Assembly (NCBI GenBank): GCA_001931905.2
Contig: MSJI02000782.1
Span: 1 to 61,207, forward strand
DNA: 61,207 bases
DNA from: Cladosporium sp. IMV 00045
Taxonomy: Eukaryota; Ascomycota; Dothideomycetes; Cladosporiales; Cladosporiaceae
Reading direction: 5' to 3'
The notes below the pieces were generated by a model. That model was not told the DNA's origin and ran no database searches. It saw only the letters and a program-made list of their open reading frames with translations. Positions 43,367 through 53,474 of the stretch are shown here, piece after piece (within the stretch, counting starts at the first letter, position 1; each line of letters begins with the position of its first letter). The position numbers and the translations under genes were made by a program.

Positions 43367-45313
43367 ATGGCCGGTTTCAAGAAAGAGATCCTCCCCGAGG
43401 AGGGCAAAAACAACATCCTGATTACCTCCGCTCTCCCATATGTCAACAACGTGCCCCATCTGGGTAACGTGATTGGCAGTGTCCTCTCCGCAGACGTCTT
43501 TTCCCGTTACTGCAAGGCCCGTGGCTACCCTACCCTCTTTGTGTGCGGTACGGACGAGTACGGCACTGCCACCGAGACCAAGGCGATCGAGGAGGGCGTC
43601 ACTCCCGAACAGCTCTGTGATAAGTACAACAAGTTGCACAAGGAGGTTTACGACTGGTTCGAGATCGACTTCGACCACTTCGGTCGCACTCCTACCCAGC
43701 AGCAGACCGACATTGCCCAGGACATCTTCACCAAGCTCAACCAGAACGGATACCTCGAGGAGCGGGAAACGACCCAGCCCTACTGCGAAAGCCACAAGGG
43801 TTTCTTGGCTGACCGCTTTGTCGAGGGCGAGTGCCCGCTTTGCGCATACCCCGATGCTAGAGGAGACCAGTGCGACAAGTGCGGTCACTTGCTGGAACCT
43901 CTGGACTTGAAGAACCCGAAGTGCAAACTTGACGGTGCGACTCCCGAAGCGAGAAAGACGAAGCACGTCTTCATCCTCTTGGATAAGCTGCAGGATGCGG
44001 TCGCACAGTGGTCTGAGAAGAGCAGCGTAGAGGGCGGATGGAGCGAGAACGGTATCAACATTACCAAGTCATGGATCAAGGAGGGCCTCAAGCCTCGCGG
44101 TATTACAAGAGATCTGAAGTGGGGTACTGCTGTCCCCCTGCCTGGCTACGACGACAAGGTGCTGTACGTTTGGTTCGACGCTTGCATCGGCTACGTCTCC
44201 ATCACCGCCACATACACCGAGCACTGGGAACAGTGGTGGCGCAACCCTGAGCAGGTCAAGCTCTACCAGTTCATGGGCAAGGACAACGTTCCTTTCCACA
44301 CTGTCGTTTTCCCTAGCTCTCAAATTGGTACTGGTGACAAGTGGACCATGTGTAACCACCTGTCGACTACCGAATATCTGAACTACGAGAAGGGCAAGTT
44401 CAGTAAGAGCCGTGGTGTTGGCGTTTTCGGCACCAGCGCCAAGGAGACTGGCATTGCTGCTGATGTCTGGCGCTACTTCCTTCTCCTCAGAAGACCGGAG
44501 ACCAGCGACACTGAATTCGAATGGGATGGCTTCATCGCCGCAAACAACAACGAGCTTGTTGCCAACTTCGGAAACTTCGTCAACCGCATCCTCAAATACG
44601 TCAACTCGGCCAACTACGACTCGGTCGTTCCCACGCCGCCCACTCTCGACAAGAACAGCGACCTCTACAAGGGACTCGAGCAGCACAAGGCGGACGTCAA
44701 CAACAAACTCAAGGAGTACAGAGACTCTTTCGAAGGCGTGCACCTCAAGCAAGCTCTCATCAACGCCCGCGAGCTCTCTTCGCTAGGCAACCGCCTCCTC
44801 CAAGAGAACAAGCTCGACAACAACCTCTTCGCCAACGAGCGCGAGCGCTGCGACGCCGTCGTGCACCTCGCCGTCAACCACGTGCACCTGCTCGCATCCG
44901 CCATCGCTCCCTACCTCCCCGCCACAACCCGCGCCATCCTCTCCCAGCTGCAGAGCGAGCTGCTCATCATCCCCGACACCTGGGAGGCGAACTCCATTCA
45001 GGGCGGCCACAAAATCGGCAAGGCAGCTCACTTGTTCAAGACCATCAAGCCGGAGAAGGAGAAGGAGTGGCGTGAACTCTTCGGTGGCGCGGAGCTGCAG
45101 AAGCAGAAGGCCGAGAAGGAGGCCAAGGCTGCTGCTCGCAAGGCCGACAAGGAGCGCAAGAAGGCCAAGAGGGCCGCTGAGAAGGCTGCCGAGAAGGGCG
45201 AGGCTACTGTCGAGGCTGCTGAGAAGGGTGGTGTGCAGTCTGACCCTAAGGCTGGTGATGCCGTTGAGGAGGTCACCAAGGGCACTGAGCAGGTTACGCT
45301 GCAGACCAGCTAG
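43367..45313 (+). CDS. MES1: Methionyl-tRNA synthetase, cytosolic type
   Basis: Intronless; 648 aa from ATG 43367 in a strong context (AACCATGG). It is a class Ia synthetase with ITSALPYVNNVPHLGNVIGS (HIGH-type motif), the Zn-knuckle region ECPLCAYPDARGDQCDKC, the signature VLYVWFDACIGYVS, GKDNVPFHTVVFPS and KGKFSKSRGVGVFG (KMSKS-type loop). The anticodon-binding helical domain follows at about residues 390-560. The tail is Lys/Ala/Glu-rich (KEAKAAARKADKERKKAKRA), a likely tRNA-binding appendix. It charges initiator and elongator tRNA-Met. The upstream frame remains open from 43091 and includes Ser/Thr/Arg-rich sequence, but the only ATG with good context is 43367. Confidence 0.97.
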   Translation: MAGFKKEILPEEGKNNILITSALPYVNNVPHLGNVIGSVLSADVFSRYCKARGYPTLFVCGTDEYGTATETKAIEEGVTPEQLCDKYNKLHKEVYDWFEIDFDHFGRTPTQQQTDIAQDIFTKLNQNGYLEERETTQPYCESHKGFLADRFVEGECPLCAYPDARGDQCDKCGHLLEPLDLKNPKCKLDGATPEARKTKHVFILLDKLQDAVAQWSEKSSVEGGWSENGINITKSWIKEGLKPRGITRDLKWGTAVPLPGYDDKVLYVWFDACIGYVSITATYTEHWEQWWRNPEQVKLYQFMGKDNVPFHTVVFPSSQIGTGDKWTMCNHLSTTEYLNYEKGKFSKSRGVGVFGTSAKETGIAADVWRYFLLLRRPETSDTEFEWDGFIAANNNELVANFGNFVNRILKYVNSANYDSVVPTPPTLDKNSDLYKGLEQHKADVNNKLKEYRDSFEGVHLKQALINARELSSLGNRLLQENKLDNNLFANERERCDAVVHLAVNHVHLLASAIAPYLPATTRAILSQLQSELLIIPDTWEANSIQGGHKIGKAAHLFKTIKPEKEKEWRELFGGAELQKQKAEKEAKAAARKADKERKKAKRAAEKAAEKGEATVEAAEKGGVQSDPKAGDAVEEVTKGTEQVTLQTS

Positions 45314-46579
45314 AGAGTTGATCGTTTGACGATATGAGATCATAGGGACATGAAATTGCTGGGTTGATTGAGCGCGGCGTTGGGGGTGGTATGGAGACTA
45401 GAGCATATATCCTCGACTTCAACATATCGTAGATTGATATATGTCACGGAGATCCCCAATTCCTGGGAAGCGCTTCTCCAGAGCTCGGATGCAGATACCA
45501 TGGACTTTGATCCAATGTGAAATGGTATCTGCCACTGAGATACTTGTATTTCAAAAGATATTTCTCCGAAGCATATGCACAAGTATCATCGGTCTTGATA
45601 TACGGCATTTCGACTAACGCCACTGAGATACGTGTCTCCCATGAAGCTTGTCTCTTGAATTACTTGTGCGACTTCCATCGGCCTTATTACACACTATAGG
45701 ATGGCATCCCTCGGAGAGCACGGCGTAACGTATGTATTCGCGACTCTGCGATGAGTTGCACTGATCTCGAGATTGCCGGCCAGGGTGTGGTTGTAGAACG
45801 AGCTGATCACAATCCGATAGCTAATGGTTGCACCAAGTTTTTGAAGGGGTCAGTCGATTGCTGCTTTCCAGCCAATGGCAGGCCTCCTTGAGCTCGAGGC
45901 GGGCGAAGTCCAAGAAACCCGCCATCGAGAGAGCAGCCCAAGATGGAATGAAATGACAAAGCGCATTCGAAAGAAAATCGACGTTTGCGTTCAACAATCC
46001 AGTCATGAATCCCGTCTTGTTTCCGTTGCAAACCATGTGGGTGTGCGCCGGTCGGCGGCGTGTATATATCCTGGATACAATCAGCCGCAGAGAAGAAGAA
46101 GAAGAAGACGATTCCTGAATACGCCATCATCTCGAACTCACCTTGGTGGATTCAACAAACAGACGTTTACGTCAATCTGTCCGTCTGATGCGACTGCGTG
46201 TGTCAGTATAATTCCCTGTGATGACCGGGGATACATGCCCCTTGTCGCGGAATTCGAGGCCTTGTTCGGAGGCGTAGGTTTCAGTGAGTACGCAAACATA
46301 CATTTCCATCTCAAGGAGTAGTGAGATGAGGTGACAATCGCTAAATTGTTACTTCCCCTAGTGCTGACAAGATCGACAAGACAGACATCAGCTCGCATCG
46401 GCGGAATACATGCTTCATAATGGAAGGATCTCAGTATCAGCCGCAGGAAGGAATACGCTTGGCTCACTAGCAAGCAGTACATAAGAGTCCACCTCAGCTG
46501 ATCATACATTCGCAAGAAAACACAGCACGCTTTGCTTCACAAAACAACCATCCCATCCCGTCACTGACCTCCTCAAACC
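45314..46579. other. Intergenic with a perfect hairpin
   Basis: No supported gene. An exact 11-bp inverted repeat (GCAGATACCAT / ATGGTATCTGC) lies at 45491-45501 and 45522-45532. A short GAA-type microsatellite lies at about 46090-46108. Confidence 0.6.
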
Positions 46580-47383
46580 ATGTCCAAAATCGCCCTCATC
46601 GTCGGCGGCACAGGCGGTCTCGGCCGCGCAACCGCCTTACTCCTCGCCCAGAAAGACTGCACCGTCATCGTCGCCGGCCGCAACACCAACAAAGGCGACG
46701 AAGTCGTCTCCGCCATCCGCTCCGCCGGTGGAACCGCCACCTTCTTTCCCGTAGACCTCTCAGACCGCCAGTCAATCCGCGACCTGCACGCCCGCGTCCA
46801 GCGGGAGCACGGCGGCCGTCTCGACATCGCCGTCAACGCTGCGGGAATCCTCGGACCCATCGCCCGCACGCACGAAGTGGAGGAGAGCGAGCTTGATTCT
46901 CTCCTCGCCGTGAACGTCACGGGTTTCTATCTCAGCATGCAAGAGCAGATCAAGCTAATGCTCGCGAGAAACTCGCAGCCTGGAGCCGACGGGGAAGACA
47001 GCCGCAAACGCCACATCGTCAACCTCGCCTCCATCTACGGCGTGCAAGGCTGCCCATACGGCTCCGCCTACTCAGCAAGCAAGCACGCCGTGCTGGGAAT
47101 GACGCGGTCCGCAGCCATCGAGTGCGCTCCCAAAGGCATATATGTCAATGCTCTCGCGCCGGGCATCATTCCCACGAGCATCGTGGAGGAGCTCGGGGCG
47201 CAAGTCGCCGCGCTGGAGGGCGAGGAGCACGCGTGGATGAAGAATCTCGACTTGCTGTCCTTGTATCCGGCCGGGCGGTTTGGGAGACCGGAGGATGTGG
47301 CCAGGGCGGTGGCGTTTGTGGTCGGGAATGACTGGATGGTGGGCAGCGTGGTGCAGGTGGACGGTGGGTATGGCGTGTTCTGA
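46580..47383 (+). CDS. Short-chain dehydrogenase/reductase (FabG-like)
   Basis: Intronless 267-aa classical SDR. Cofactor motif IVGGTGGLGRATALLL, then AGRNTN with an Arg that favours NADP(H), the DxS motif FFPVDLSDRQS, NAAGILG, catalytic Ser in IVNLASIYGVQG and YSASK with catalytic Tyr/Lys. LAPGIIPTSIVEELG and the C-terminal VVQVDGGYGVF complete the fold. It oxidises or reduces a hydroxyl/carbonyl group; the substrate is unknown. Its 3' end faces the Zn2Cys6 regulator (622 bp between stops), and a second SDR lies beyond the regulator, which suggests a possible small functional group. Confidence 0.92.
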   Translation: MSKIALIVGGTGGLGRATALLLAQKDCTVIVAGRNTNKGDEVVSAIRSAGGTATFFPVDLSDRQSIRDLHARVQREHGGRLDIAVNAAGILGPIARTHEVEESELDSLLAVNVTGFYLSMQEQIKLMLARNSQPGADGEDSRKRHIVNLASIYGVQGCPYGSAYSASKHAVLGMTRSAAIECAPKGIYVNALAPGIIPTSIVEELGAQVAALEGEEHAWMKNLDLLSLYPAGRFGRPEDVARAVAFVVGNDWMVGSVVQVDGGYGVF

Positions 47384-48005
47384 TGTTGTCTATCTTTCAC
47401 GTCGTGCGCTCTTTCGGATTGGTTGTATATCTGCTTTGTAATTAATCCTGCTGTCAATAGCTAATAGTGAAATAAGTGATAGTCTGCGGGACATTGTGGT
47501 CTCTTTGTGCATACAGATGGTGTTCTAAACATACACGGTGACGTCCTGAGCAGATTCTAGGCTTTCGTGATCAAAACTTCAAAAATCACACCAGGCAGGT
47601 CCGCGCATACACCCCGTCTCTCCGCACCTCACTGCCGGCCACCAGATTGTGACGATTGTCGTAATTATTTTAGCAGTGAGGGAGAGATTCGATAAGCGTA
47701 GTTCGTTCCTTCGACGAGCTTGATACTCGAACCCTCGCAAAGTCATTCAACAAGATTGACTAGCGTTGCACCTCGTCTTCAATATTCCGACCGTCACAGT
47801 GTCTCAAAGAGAGTTCCGGAGACAGAGATACCAGGGAAGATCCTGACGCGAGCCCAGCAAATGGTGATCGGACAGTCGTGGAGTTCGGAAAGTAAATTAT
47901 AAAGCGGTATTGAGAGACTGATCCAGCCCTGGAGTTCCTGTTCTGAAGGAGGTCTGTGGTGGGTCGCTTCCTGACAAGAGCCCATTGGTGACAGCATGCC
48001 CTAAA
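47384..48005. other. Convergent intergenic region
   Basis: Between SDR 1 and the Zn2Cys6 regulator. A TCGAACCCTC stretch at about 47728 superficially resembles a reversed tRNA T-arm, but no cloverleaf can be built. Nothing else seen. Confidence 0.55.
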
Positions 48006-49791
48006 TCATCCTGCTCCCTTAGCCCCCCACTGACACGTCCGCGCATCGAAGTATTTCGAAACCGTCTCACAAGACCCATCCTCCTTTCTCCTCTTACAAA
48101 CCAACCCCAGCTGCGAATTAGGTCCTTCGGGCAGAATGACATCAATGTCAAACACCCGATTAATTTCCGGTGGCAGCATGCCGTCTTCCGGATTGTCCGC
48201 CTTGACATGACATTCGTCAATGCCTTGTTCCTCCATCCTCATGAGTTCCGTGGCGACCTTTGCGGCAATCGTGGCGTCCCAAATGCCCTCCTTACAATCT
48301 CCATATGAGAGGAAACTGATGGCCTCGAAGCGGACTTTATGGACGCGACATTTCACGGCGACGAAGTAAAGAGGCGTGATCCAGCCCATGTCTGCGACTA
48401 TGGGCGGAACGGCGGGGTTGTGTTCGAAGGGGGTGCCTGCCGCGTGCGCGAAAACGATTTCGCCCAGGTTGAAGGAGTTGCGCATGATAGTGCGAAAGTC
48501 ATCGTTGAAAGCGTCGTACGCCATCTCGCCATCCAGGCGTAGGCAGGTCGAAACCGTGATGCGCGCGACGAGGTAGTAGCTGTGCAGGATGTTGTAGCCC
48601 ATTTGCGCGGCCACGTCTTGCTTAGCCCCGGGGGCGCGGGAAACAGATGCTTCGTAGGCTTTGTGCCATGCTGCAAGACCGCATTGGATGCGAGATTGTT
48701 CTTCGAGTGTTTCCGGGCTGGGCAGCAACTTCCACGGATTTGTCGTTGCTGTCCGCTGTGCCTGATATCGTTCCGCTAATGCAGTGGCATCGCTGATGAG
48801 ATGATCCAGGGATCTTCTCGCGTGATTCGTCGAGACGAAAAACACCGGCTGGACTGGACTGCGTTCGGAAAATTTGGCTCTGGGTAGTGAGTGGCTTTGT
48901 CCAAAGAGTTTGGCCTGGAGATGAAGCCTGGCAAATTGCTCTGCGAGCCAACCATCGATTGACTGGTCGGCTTTACTCACACTGGGATTGTCCAGCTCGT
49001 GTGTTGCGCGAGATACGGTCTTAAGCTGAGCAAGTAGTTTCAAGCCATTGTGGAAGTGACTTTTGGCCGTCTGATATTGGCCACGGACGAACTCCAGAGC
49101 CGTGAAAATAATGCATGCAATGAGTGCAACTCGGATAGATGCTTTGCTGTTGTTTGAGAAATGAGGCGTGAGCCCGCCAATCGCAGAGCTATACTGACGC
49201 AAGCAGAACTGCTCGTGCCTATCAGGACCAAGCGAGCCAGGTAAGCTCTTGGTCGATCCGATCATCGACGAGCTCCTGTGAGCACAGCTCAAAGCGAGCA
49301 CGGCGTGTAGGACGGCAGGCTCGGTGGCAGCTGCTTGCAATACCAGCGTATCCCAAAAGCCAGACCCAAAGATGCCCGGCAGTTTGGAGGTACTCTGACT
49401 CAAGAACCAGTCGAAGTAGGCGCGTTCACCAGAATTGTGCAATCCAGGACGATTAGTAATCCGCCGCACTTGAGGAGCTGGGAGAGCGGCAGAGCTTTGC
49501 TCCGGCGGCGACTTTGATTTCGCATACCGCTCTCCATAACCATTACCACCTCCACCCCAGATGCCATACCCATCGCATACGCGGCCGGTCGATATGCAGC
49601 GATTACATGCCGGGAAGCGCTCGTCGCACTTGACTTTTCTCGCCCTGCAACGATAAGCCAAAATAACCCAAATGGACAAAAGAGTCATCAATCGCGACTT
49701 ACTTGCAGGTACGACATCCCGTCTTGACCTTTGACTTGCCTCTGCGCGAAGGATTTGCAGGCGTCGTCAATGCAGTGCTGCATTCGGTCAT
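48006..49791 (-). CDS. Zn2Cys6 transcription factor
   Basis: Two exons, 49791-49703 and 49644-48006 (575 aa). The intron lies inside the DNA-binding domain: exon 1 ends KTGCRTC, and splicing yields GCRTCKARKVKCDERF followed by PACNRCISTGRVC, a perfect CX2CX6CX6CX2CX6C zinc cluster at about residues 25-53. The remainder is the helical fungal transcription-factor regulatory domain (FDWFLSQSTSKLPGIFGSGF, VLHAVLALSCAHRS, ALIACIIFTALEFVRGQY, NILHSYYLVARITVSTCLRL). It is probably a pathway-specific nuclear regulator; the flanking SDR genes are its most obvious candidate targets by position only. Unspliced, the cysteine cluster would be broken. Confidence 0.92.
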
Positions 49792-50593
49792 GTCCGCAGA
49801 TTGGGCCGCTGTGTGTCTGGCAGCCGTTTCGCTACCGAATTTGATGATAGAATGACTGAAGATCCTCGTTTAGAAAGCGCTGTGCCGGAATGGAGAGGAC
49901 GGTGATAGCACGTGGCGATGGCGAGGGAGATGCGCCATGTCACTGTCACGGCGCGCGCATTGCCACGAGAGGGCGTTGTAGGATCGAGTGGGAGGTGAGA
50001 CAAAGAAAGGATGTTGGGCGCCTGAAGGATGCTGAAGGAGGGCCTGCGAAGGGGTCGAAGGCACGCAAAGGCCCCAGTTGTGTGGAGCCGTTTGGAGAAA
50101 GATGAGCACGAAGGATCGATCCTAAGGCATCCTAAGGCTGGTCTTCATGGAAATTGCCGTGGCTTGTTCTGGCACAGACTTGGCCGGCGTTGATTGGCCT
50201 GACCAGCCGGCCTCGATTCCTGCGCTTCTCCACCACGAACCGGGGTTTCTATTGCACTCTACTCCTTTGTCCCTCATGGATTCTTTACGCGTGTCGACAT
50301 GCAATGGGTTGACGGCAAAATTCGATCACATTGATTGCTATGCTACTTCATGATCATCGTACTGCATGCAAACGACCCTCACGGTGGGCTTCTTCCCTCC
50401 ACTCTGACAATCTCGCTTAGGCGTGCCCTGGCGTTCGTTTTCGGCGGCGAGTCCCTTCGAGTCCATGCTCCGCGGCGGGACTCATCCACCGAGTCCACTT
50501 TACGCTCCATCACACCGCGCTTATGTATCATGTGAAGCCATCACGATCGGTCCTGGGTCCTTTTTGTGACAGGTCTGTTTCCATCTCTCTTCC
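49792..50593. other. Upstream region of the Zn2Cys6 regulator
   Basis: Between the regulator start and the SDR 2 stop, both on the minus strand. No gene supported. Confidence 0.55.
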
Positions 50594-51481
50594 TTATCTT
50601 CCAGCAACAGAGTTGAGCACACCACCGTCGACTGCGATGATCTCGCCGTTGACGTATTGGTTCTTCGCGAGATACAGCACCGTCATGCCTATCTCCTCGT
50701 CACGACCACCGCGCATGGCAGGCACATGGCCCTTCTCCTGAACCTTCTCTGCCGGAAGCTCGCTCTTCTGGTTGTCATCCGAGCTCTTAGCCGTCATCTC
50801 TGACGGGAAGTAACCCGGTGCGATGGAGTTGACACGGATCCACGCACGCTGGAACTCAGCGCTCATGAGCTTCGTCAAGTGGACAGTCGCACCCTTGGCA
50901 GCATTGTAGCTGAAATGGCCCTGTGCGTGGCGCATGAGACCGCTCATGGACGATATGGTGATGACGCTGGAAGCAAAGCGAGGTAGAGGACCCTTGGGCT
51001 CGACGGCGGCTTGCAGGAGAGGCAGGAAAGCGACGGTGGTGAAGTAGACGCTGGTGACGTCCGTGTTGAAGGTCTCGTTCCATTCTTCCACACTCTCGTT
51101 GTCCCACAGCTTCTTCTTCAAGTCGTCGGCGTCCTCGTGCTCGGGCTCGGCTTTGGGACCAGCAATGCCTGCGTTGCAGACGAGCAGGTTGATGTACTTC
51201 TCTTTGCTCTGGAGGTCTGTCACGATTCTGTCGAGGTCTTCCTTCTTCCTCACATCGCAAGGACCAAGAGGGATGATTTGGCCTCCGTGGTCGGGGTCGT
51301 GTGACTTCGCGGCCTTCTCAAGGGCTTCGGTGCGGCGCCCAGTAATGTAGACTTTGGCACCGTTCGCTGCGAGAGCCTGAGAAGCCATGAGGCCGATTCC
51401 AGTACCGCCGCCAGTCACGACGCAGGTGAATCCCTCGACGCCGAATAGCTTGGAAGCATCAAAGTGGTGTGTTGCCGCCAT
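50594..51481 (-). CDS. Short-chain dehydrogenase/reductase
   Basis: Intronless; 295 aa from ATG 51481 (MAATHHFDASKLFGVEG). An in-frame ATG at 51586 would add 35 atypical residues. Motifs: CVVTGGGTGIGLMASQALAA, YITGRRTEAL with an Arg favouring NADP(H), LLVCNAGIAG, catalytic Ser in VITISSMSGLM, then YNAAK. IRVNSIAPGYFPSEMT and NGEIIAVDGGVLN follow. The loop after the NAG motif is expanded and charged (EPEHEDADDLKKKLW). The group is widespread in Pezizomycotina and includes gluconate-5-dehydrogenase/RhlG-like enzymes. It lies on the same strand as the Zn2Cys6 regulator, 802 bp away. Confidence 0.92.
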   Translation of the reverse strand: MAATHHFDASKLFGVEGFTCVVTGGGTGIGLMASQALAANGAKVYITGRRTEALEKAAKSHDPDHGGQIIPLGPCDVRKKEDLDRIVTDLQSKEKYINLLVCNAGIAGPKAEPEHEDADDLKKKLWDNESVEEWNETFNTDVTSVYFTTVAFLPLLQAAVEPKGPLPRFASSVITISSMSGLMRHAQGHFSYNAAKGATVHLTKLMSAEFQRAWIRVNSIAPGYFPSEMTAKSSDDNQKSELPAEKVQEKGHVPAMRGGRDEEIGMTVLYLAKNQYVNGEIIAVDGGVLNSVAGR

Positions 51482-52220
51482 GATCGGTGTTTGATTCTGA
51501 GCGGGGATACTGTTAAGTGTTGATGAAGACAGGTTTGAAGACTTGTTTGGTTGAGTACCCGCGACAAGTATATTTCTACTCACCACTATGAGCTCAATGG
51601 TGCATGTGGATTATGCCAATGGATCGAGATAATAATGACCGCAGATCGCCGAGATGTACATGACGTATATGTGATGCCTCGAAAGTCGAGGTGCTGACAC
51701 GTGATGGCGACTTTTCGAGTTCGAACGACAACTGCATCGTCCAGAGCATTCAGACCTGCATATATACATAGACTGTCGTACAGGCACATACAGATGTCTA
51801 GCTACATGTAGGATGAAGAACATCAGTGCCCCTTTGGCAGGGAGCAAGTCTTGGCCAATGATCTCACACCTCGACACGAAGCTGGACGTCACCTCATCCC
51901 TCAATCTCCCATCCCGACTACATGTACATGTACATACATGTAGTTTGCGAGAACCTGCCACGTCTTGACACTGGAGGCTTGCTGCCTACAGAAACAACTT
52001 GGATAACAAGAGGGATCAACCAACTCGCTTAGATGTTGACAATTGGGATCTCCCTTGAGGTTGAGTCACGTAGCGCCTCACTCTTGCATGACCGGTGAAA
52101 TTGACACCTTACCTACACCATGTAGATATAGGATCAACGTCAACCTGGATCATTAGAGCAGGGCTTTCATTCTTGCTCTCCAACTCACCAGACCGGAAGT
52201 GGCTACCTAGGTATTTTATC
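51482..52220. other. Divergent promoter with CTACATGTAG palindromes
   Basis: An exact CTACATGTAG occurs at 51802-51811. A longer imperfect palindrome at 51918-51943 has arms CTACATGTA and TACATGTAG. They lie 0.3-0.45 kb upstream of SDR 2. No gene. Confidence 0.65.
51918..51943. promoter_or_regulatory. Palindromic CATGTA-rich element, possible TF site
   Basis: Inverted arms CTACATGTA (51918-51926) and TACATGTAG (51935-51943) flank an eight-base centre. The same ten-base palindrome is found alone at 51802-51811. Its role as a binding site is inference. Confidence 0.35.
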
Positions 52221-53474
52221 ATGCGATTGCAGCACATGTTCATCCTCGCACTCTCGCTATTGCTCCAGCAAAGCGTCGCAACATCCCACGACGACGAGCC
52301 AAATGTTGGAATCCACCTTTCAAGTGGCTATGCGTAAGACAATATCCATATGCACGGTGTTTCGAAACAAAAATTCAAATTGACCTCTGACCTCCCAGTA
52401 CCATAAGCGCCCTCCTCCCCAACAGCAACAACAGCTACATCGACATTGCCAAAATCGAAGGCTCCCCCCTCTACAAAATCTACATGCAAAACCCTTCCCG
52501 CTGGCTAGGTCCGCCCCCCTCCACCCTCCCCTCAATTTCCTGCCCTCTCCCCTCCCGCCTCTGCATATACTGGCCCTTCCCCGCATCCCCACCCCCAAAT
52601 CCTCTCGAACCCATCCTCTACATCCTCCTCTCCGCCGCACAATTCACCCTCTCAACCCCCATCCACTCCGCCGCCGTGACCGTCTACGATGGTGAAGCCC
52701 TCACCTCCCAGTCCGAGCGCCACGTCCACTCCGCCCTCTCCAAACAAGGAGTCCACACCTACGGCCTCCGCCACGTCGTCTACCACCTCCTCCCCGCCCT
52801 CTCCATCGACGGCCCCTGCGCCAACCCCTTCGCTTGACCAGACGATCCCGATTTTATAGTCGAGCCCCAACTCCTCTTCTCCGCCGAATTCACCCGCGAC
52901 TCCCTCACCGCTCTGCTCTGGGAGGAGGAATGCGGCCACCACTCAGCGCTGGGCTACGTGAACTCGCCGCGCCTCGGTCTCGATTCTCTCACAGCTTGCC
53001 GAAGAAACGCAACCAACGACAGCAGCAGCAGCAGCGACAGCTGCACCGAAAGGCTGCGCAAATCCCTCCGCCGCGTGGCGAGAGAGGCGTCCTTTCCACC
53101 AACGGGCCGCAAGCGACAAGAACCCCAACCGAGAACCGCAACTCGATTCCGTCCTCCTCTACGGCGAGTCAGCCACGCGCGCGGACATTCTGAAGCCGCT
53201 GCGCGAGGTTCTGCGGGAGGAGTTTGCGAATGGCGGGGAGGTGAAGTTCTTTTCGGAGGCTATGAGGGAGTTCGCGCCTGAGCCTGCCTTCGCGGGGTCG
53301 AGGGCTGCGGCGCATGCGGGGCGGGGGGCGAGGGAGCGGGAGAGGGAGAGGGAGGTGGAGAGCGCGGGGGAGAGGGAGTGGGAGAGGGAGAGGGAGGCGG
53401 AGAGCGTGGGGGAGAGGGAGGGGGAGAGCGCAAGGGAGAGGGAGGGGAGGGGGTGGTGGAGGGGAGAGCTTTGA
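52221..53474 (+). pseudogene. Decayed Hsp70-like ATPase gene
   Basis: Exon 1 52221-52333 starts with a signal peptide (MRLQHMFILALSLLLQQSVA); after the intron the sequence runs on from 52399. The join reads VGIHLSSGYATISALLPN, like the Hsp70 phosphate-1 motif (GIDLGTTYS) with key Asp/Gly replaced. TGA at 52835-52837 breaks the frame, yet the same frame continues with DDPDFIVEPQLLFSAEFT and LTALLWEEECG, as if one protein. A later +1-type shift, between about 52990 and 53130, leads to LDSVLLYGESATRADILKPL and PAFAGSRAAAHAGR, resembling the end of an Hsp70 nucleotide-binding domain. It runs into a purine repeat and stops at 53474. Total length is close to one nucleotide-binding domain. A short secreted product ending at 52837 cannot be excluded. 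Confidence 0.6.
53315..53465 (+). repeat. Purine-rich (GAGGGA)n-type low-complexity tract
   Basis: About 150 bp almost free of pyrimidines on this strand, built of GGGAGA and GAGAGGGAG variants with occasional GCG or GTG. In one frame it reads Arg/Glu alternation, in another Gly/Arg, and on the opposite strand Leu/Pro/Ser. It forms the 3' end of the decayed Hsp70-like frame and is a good candidate for slippage or triplex (H-DNA) formation. Confidence 0.85.

Noticed and set aside
44069..44752. 227-codon minus-strand frame opposite MES1
   Set aside because: Shadow frame within a conserved synthetase; Val/Glu-rich reading is typical of antisense of such genes.
45875..46321. 148-codon plus-strand frame before SDR 1
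   Set aside because: Passes through an (AGA)n microsatellite and has no domain or conserved motif.
47720..47745. Possible tRNA T-arm (reverse of TCGAACCCTC)
   Set aside because: The B-box consensus is incomplete and no acceptor, D or anticodon arms pair around it.
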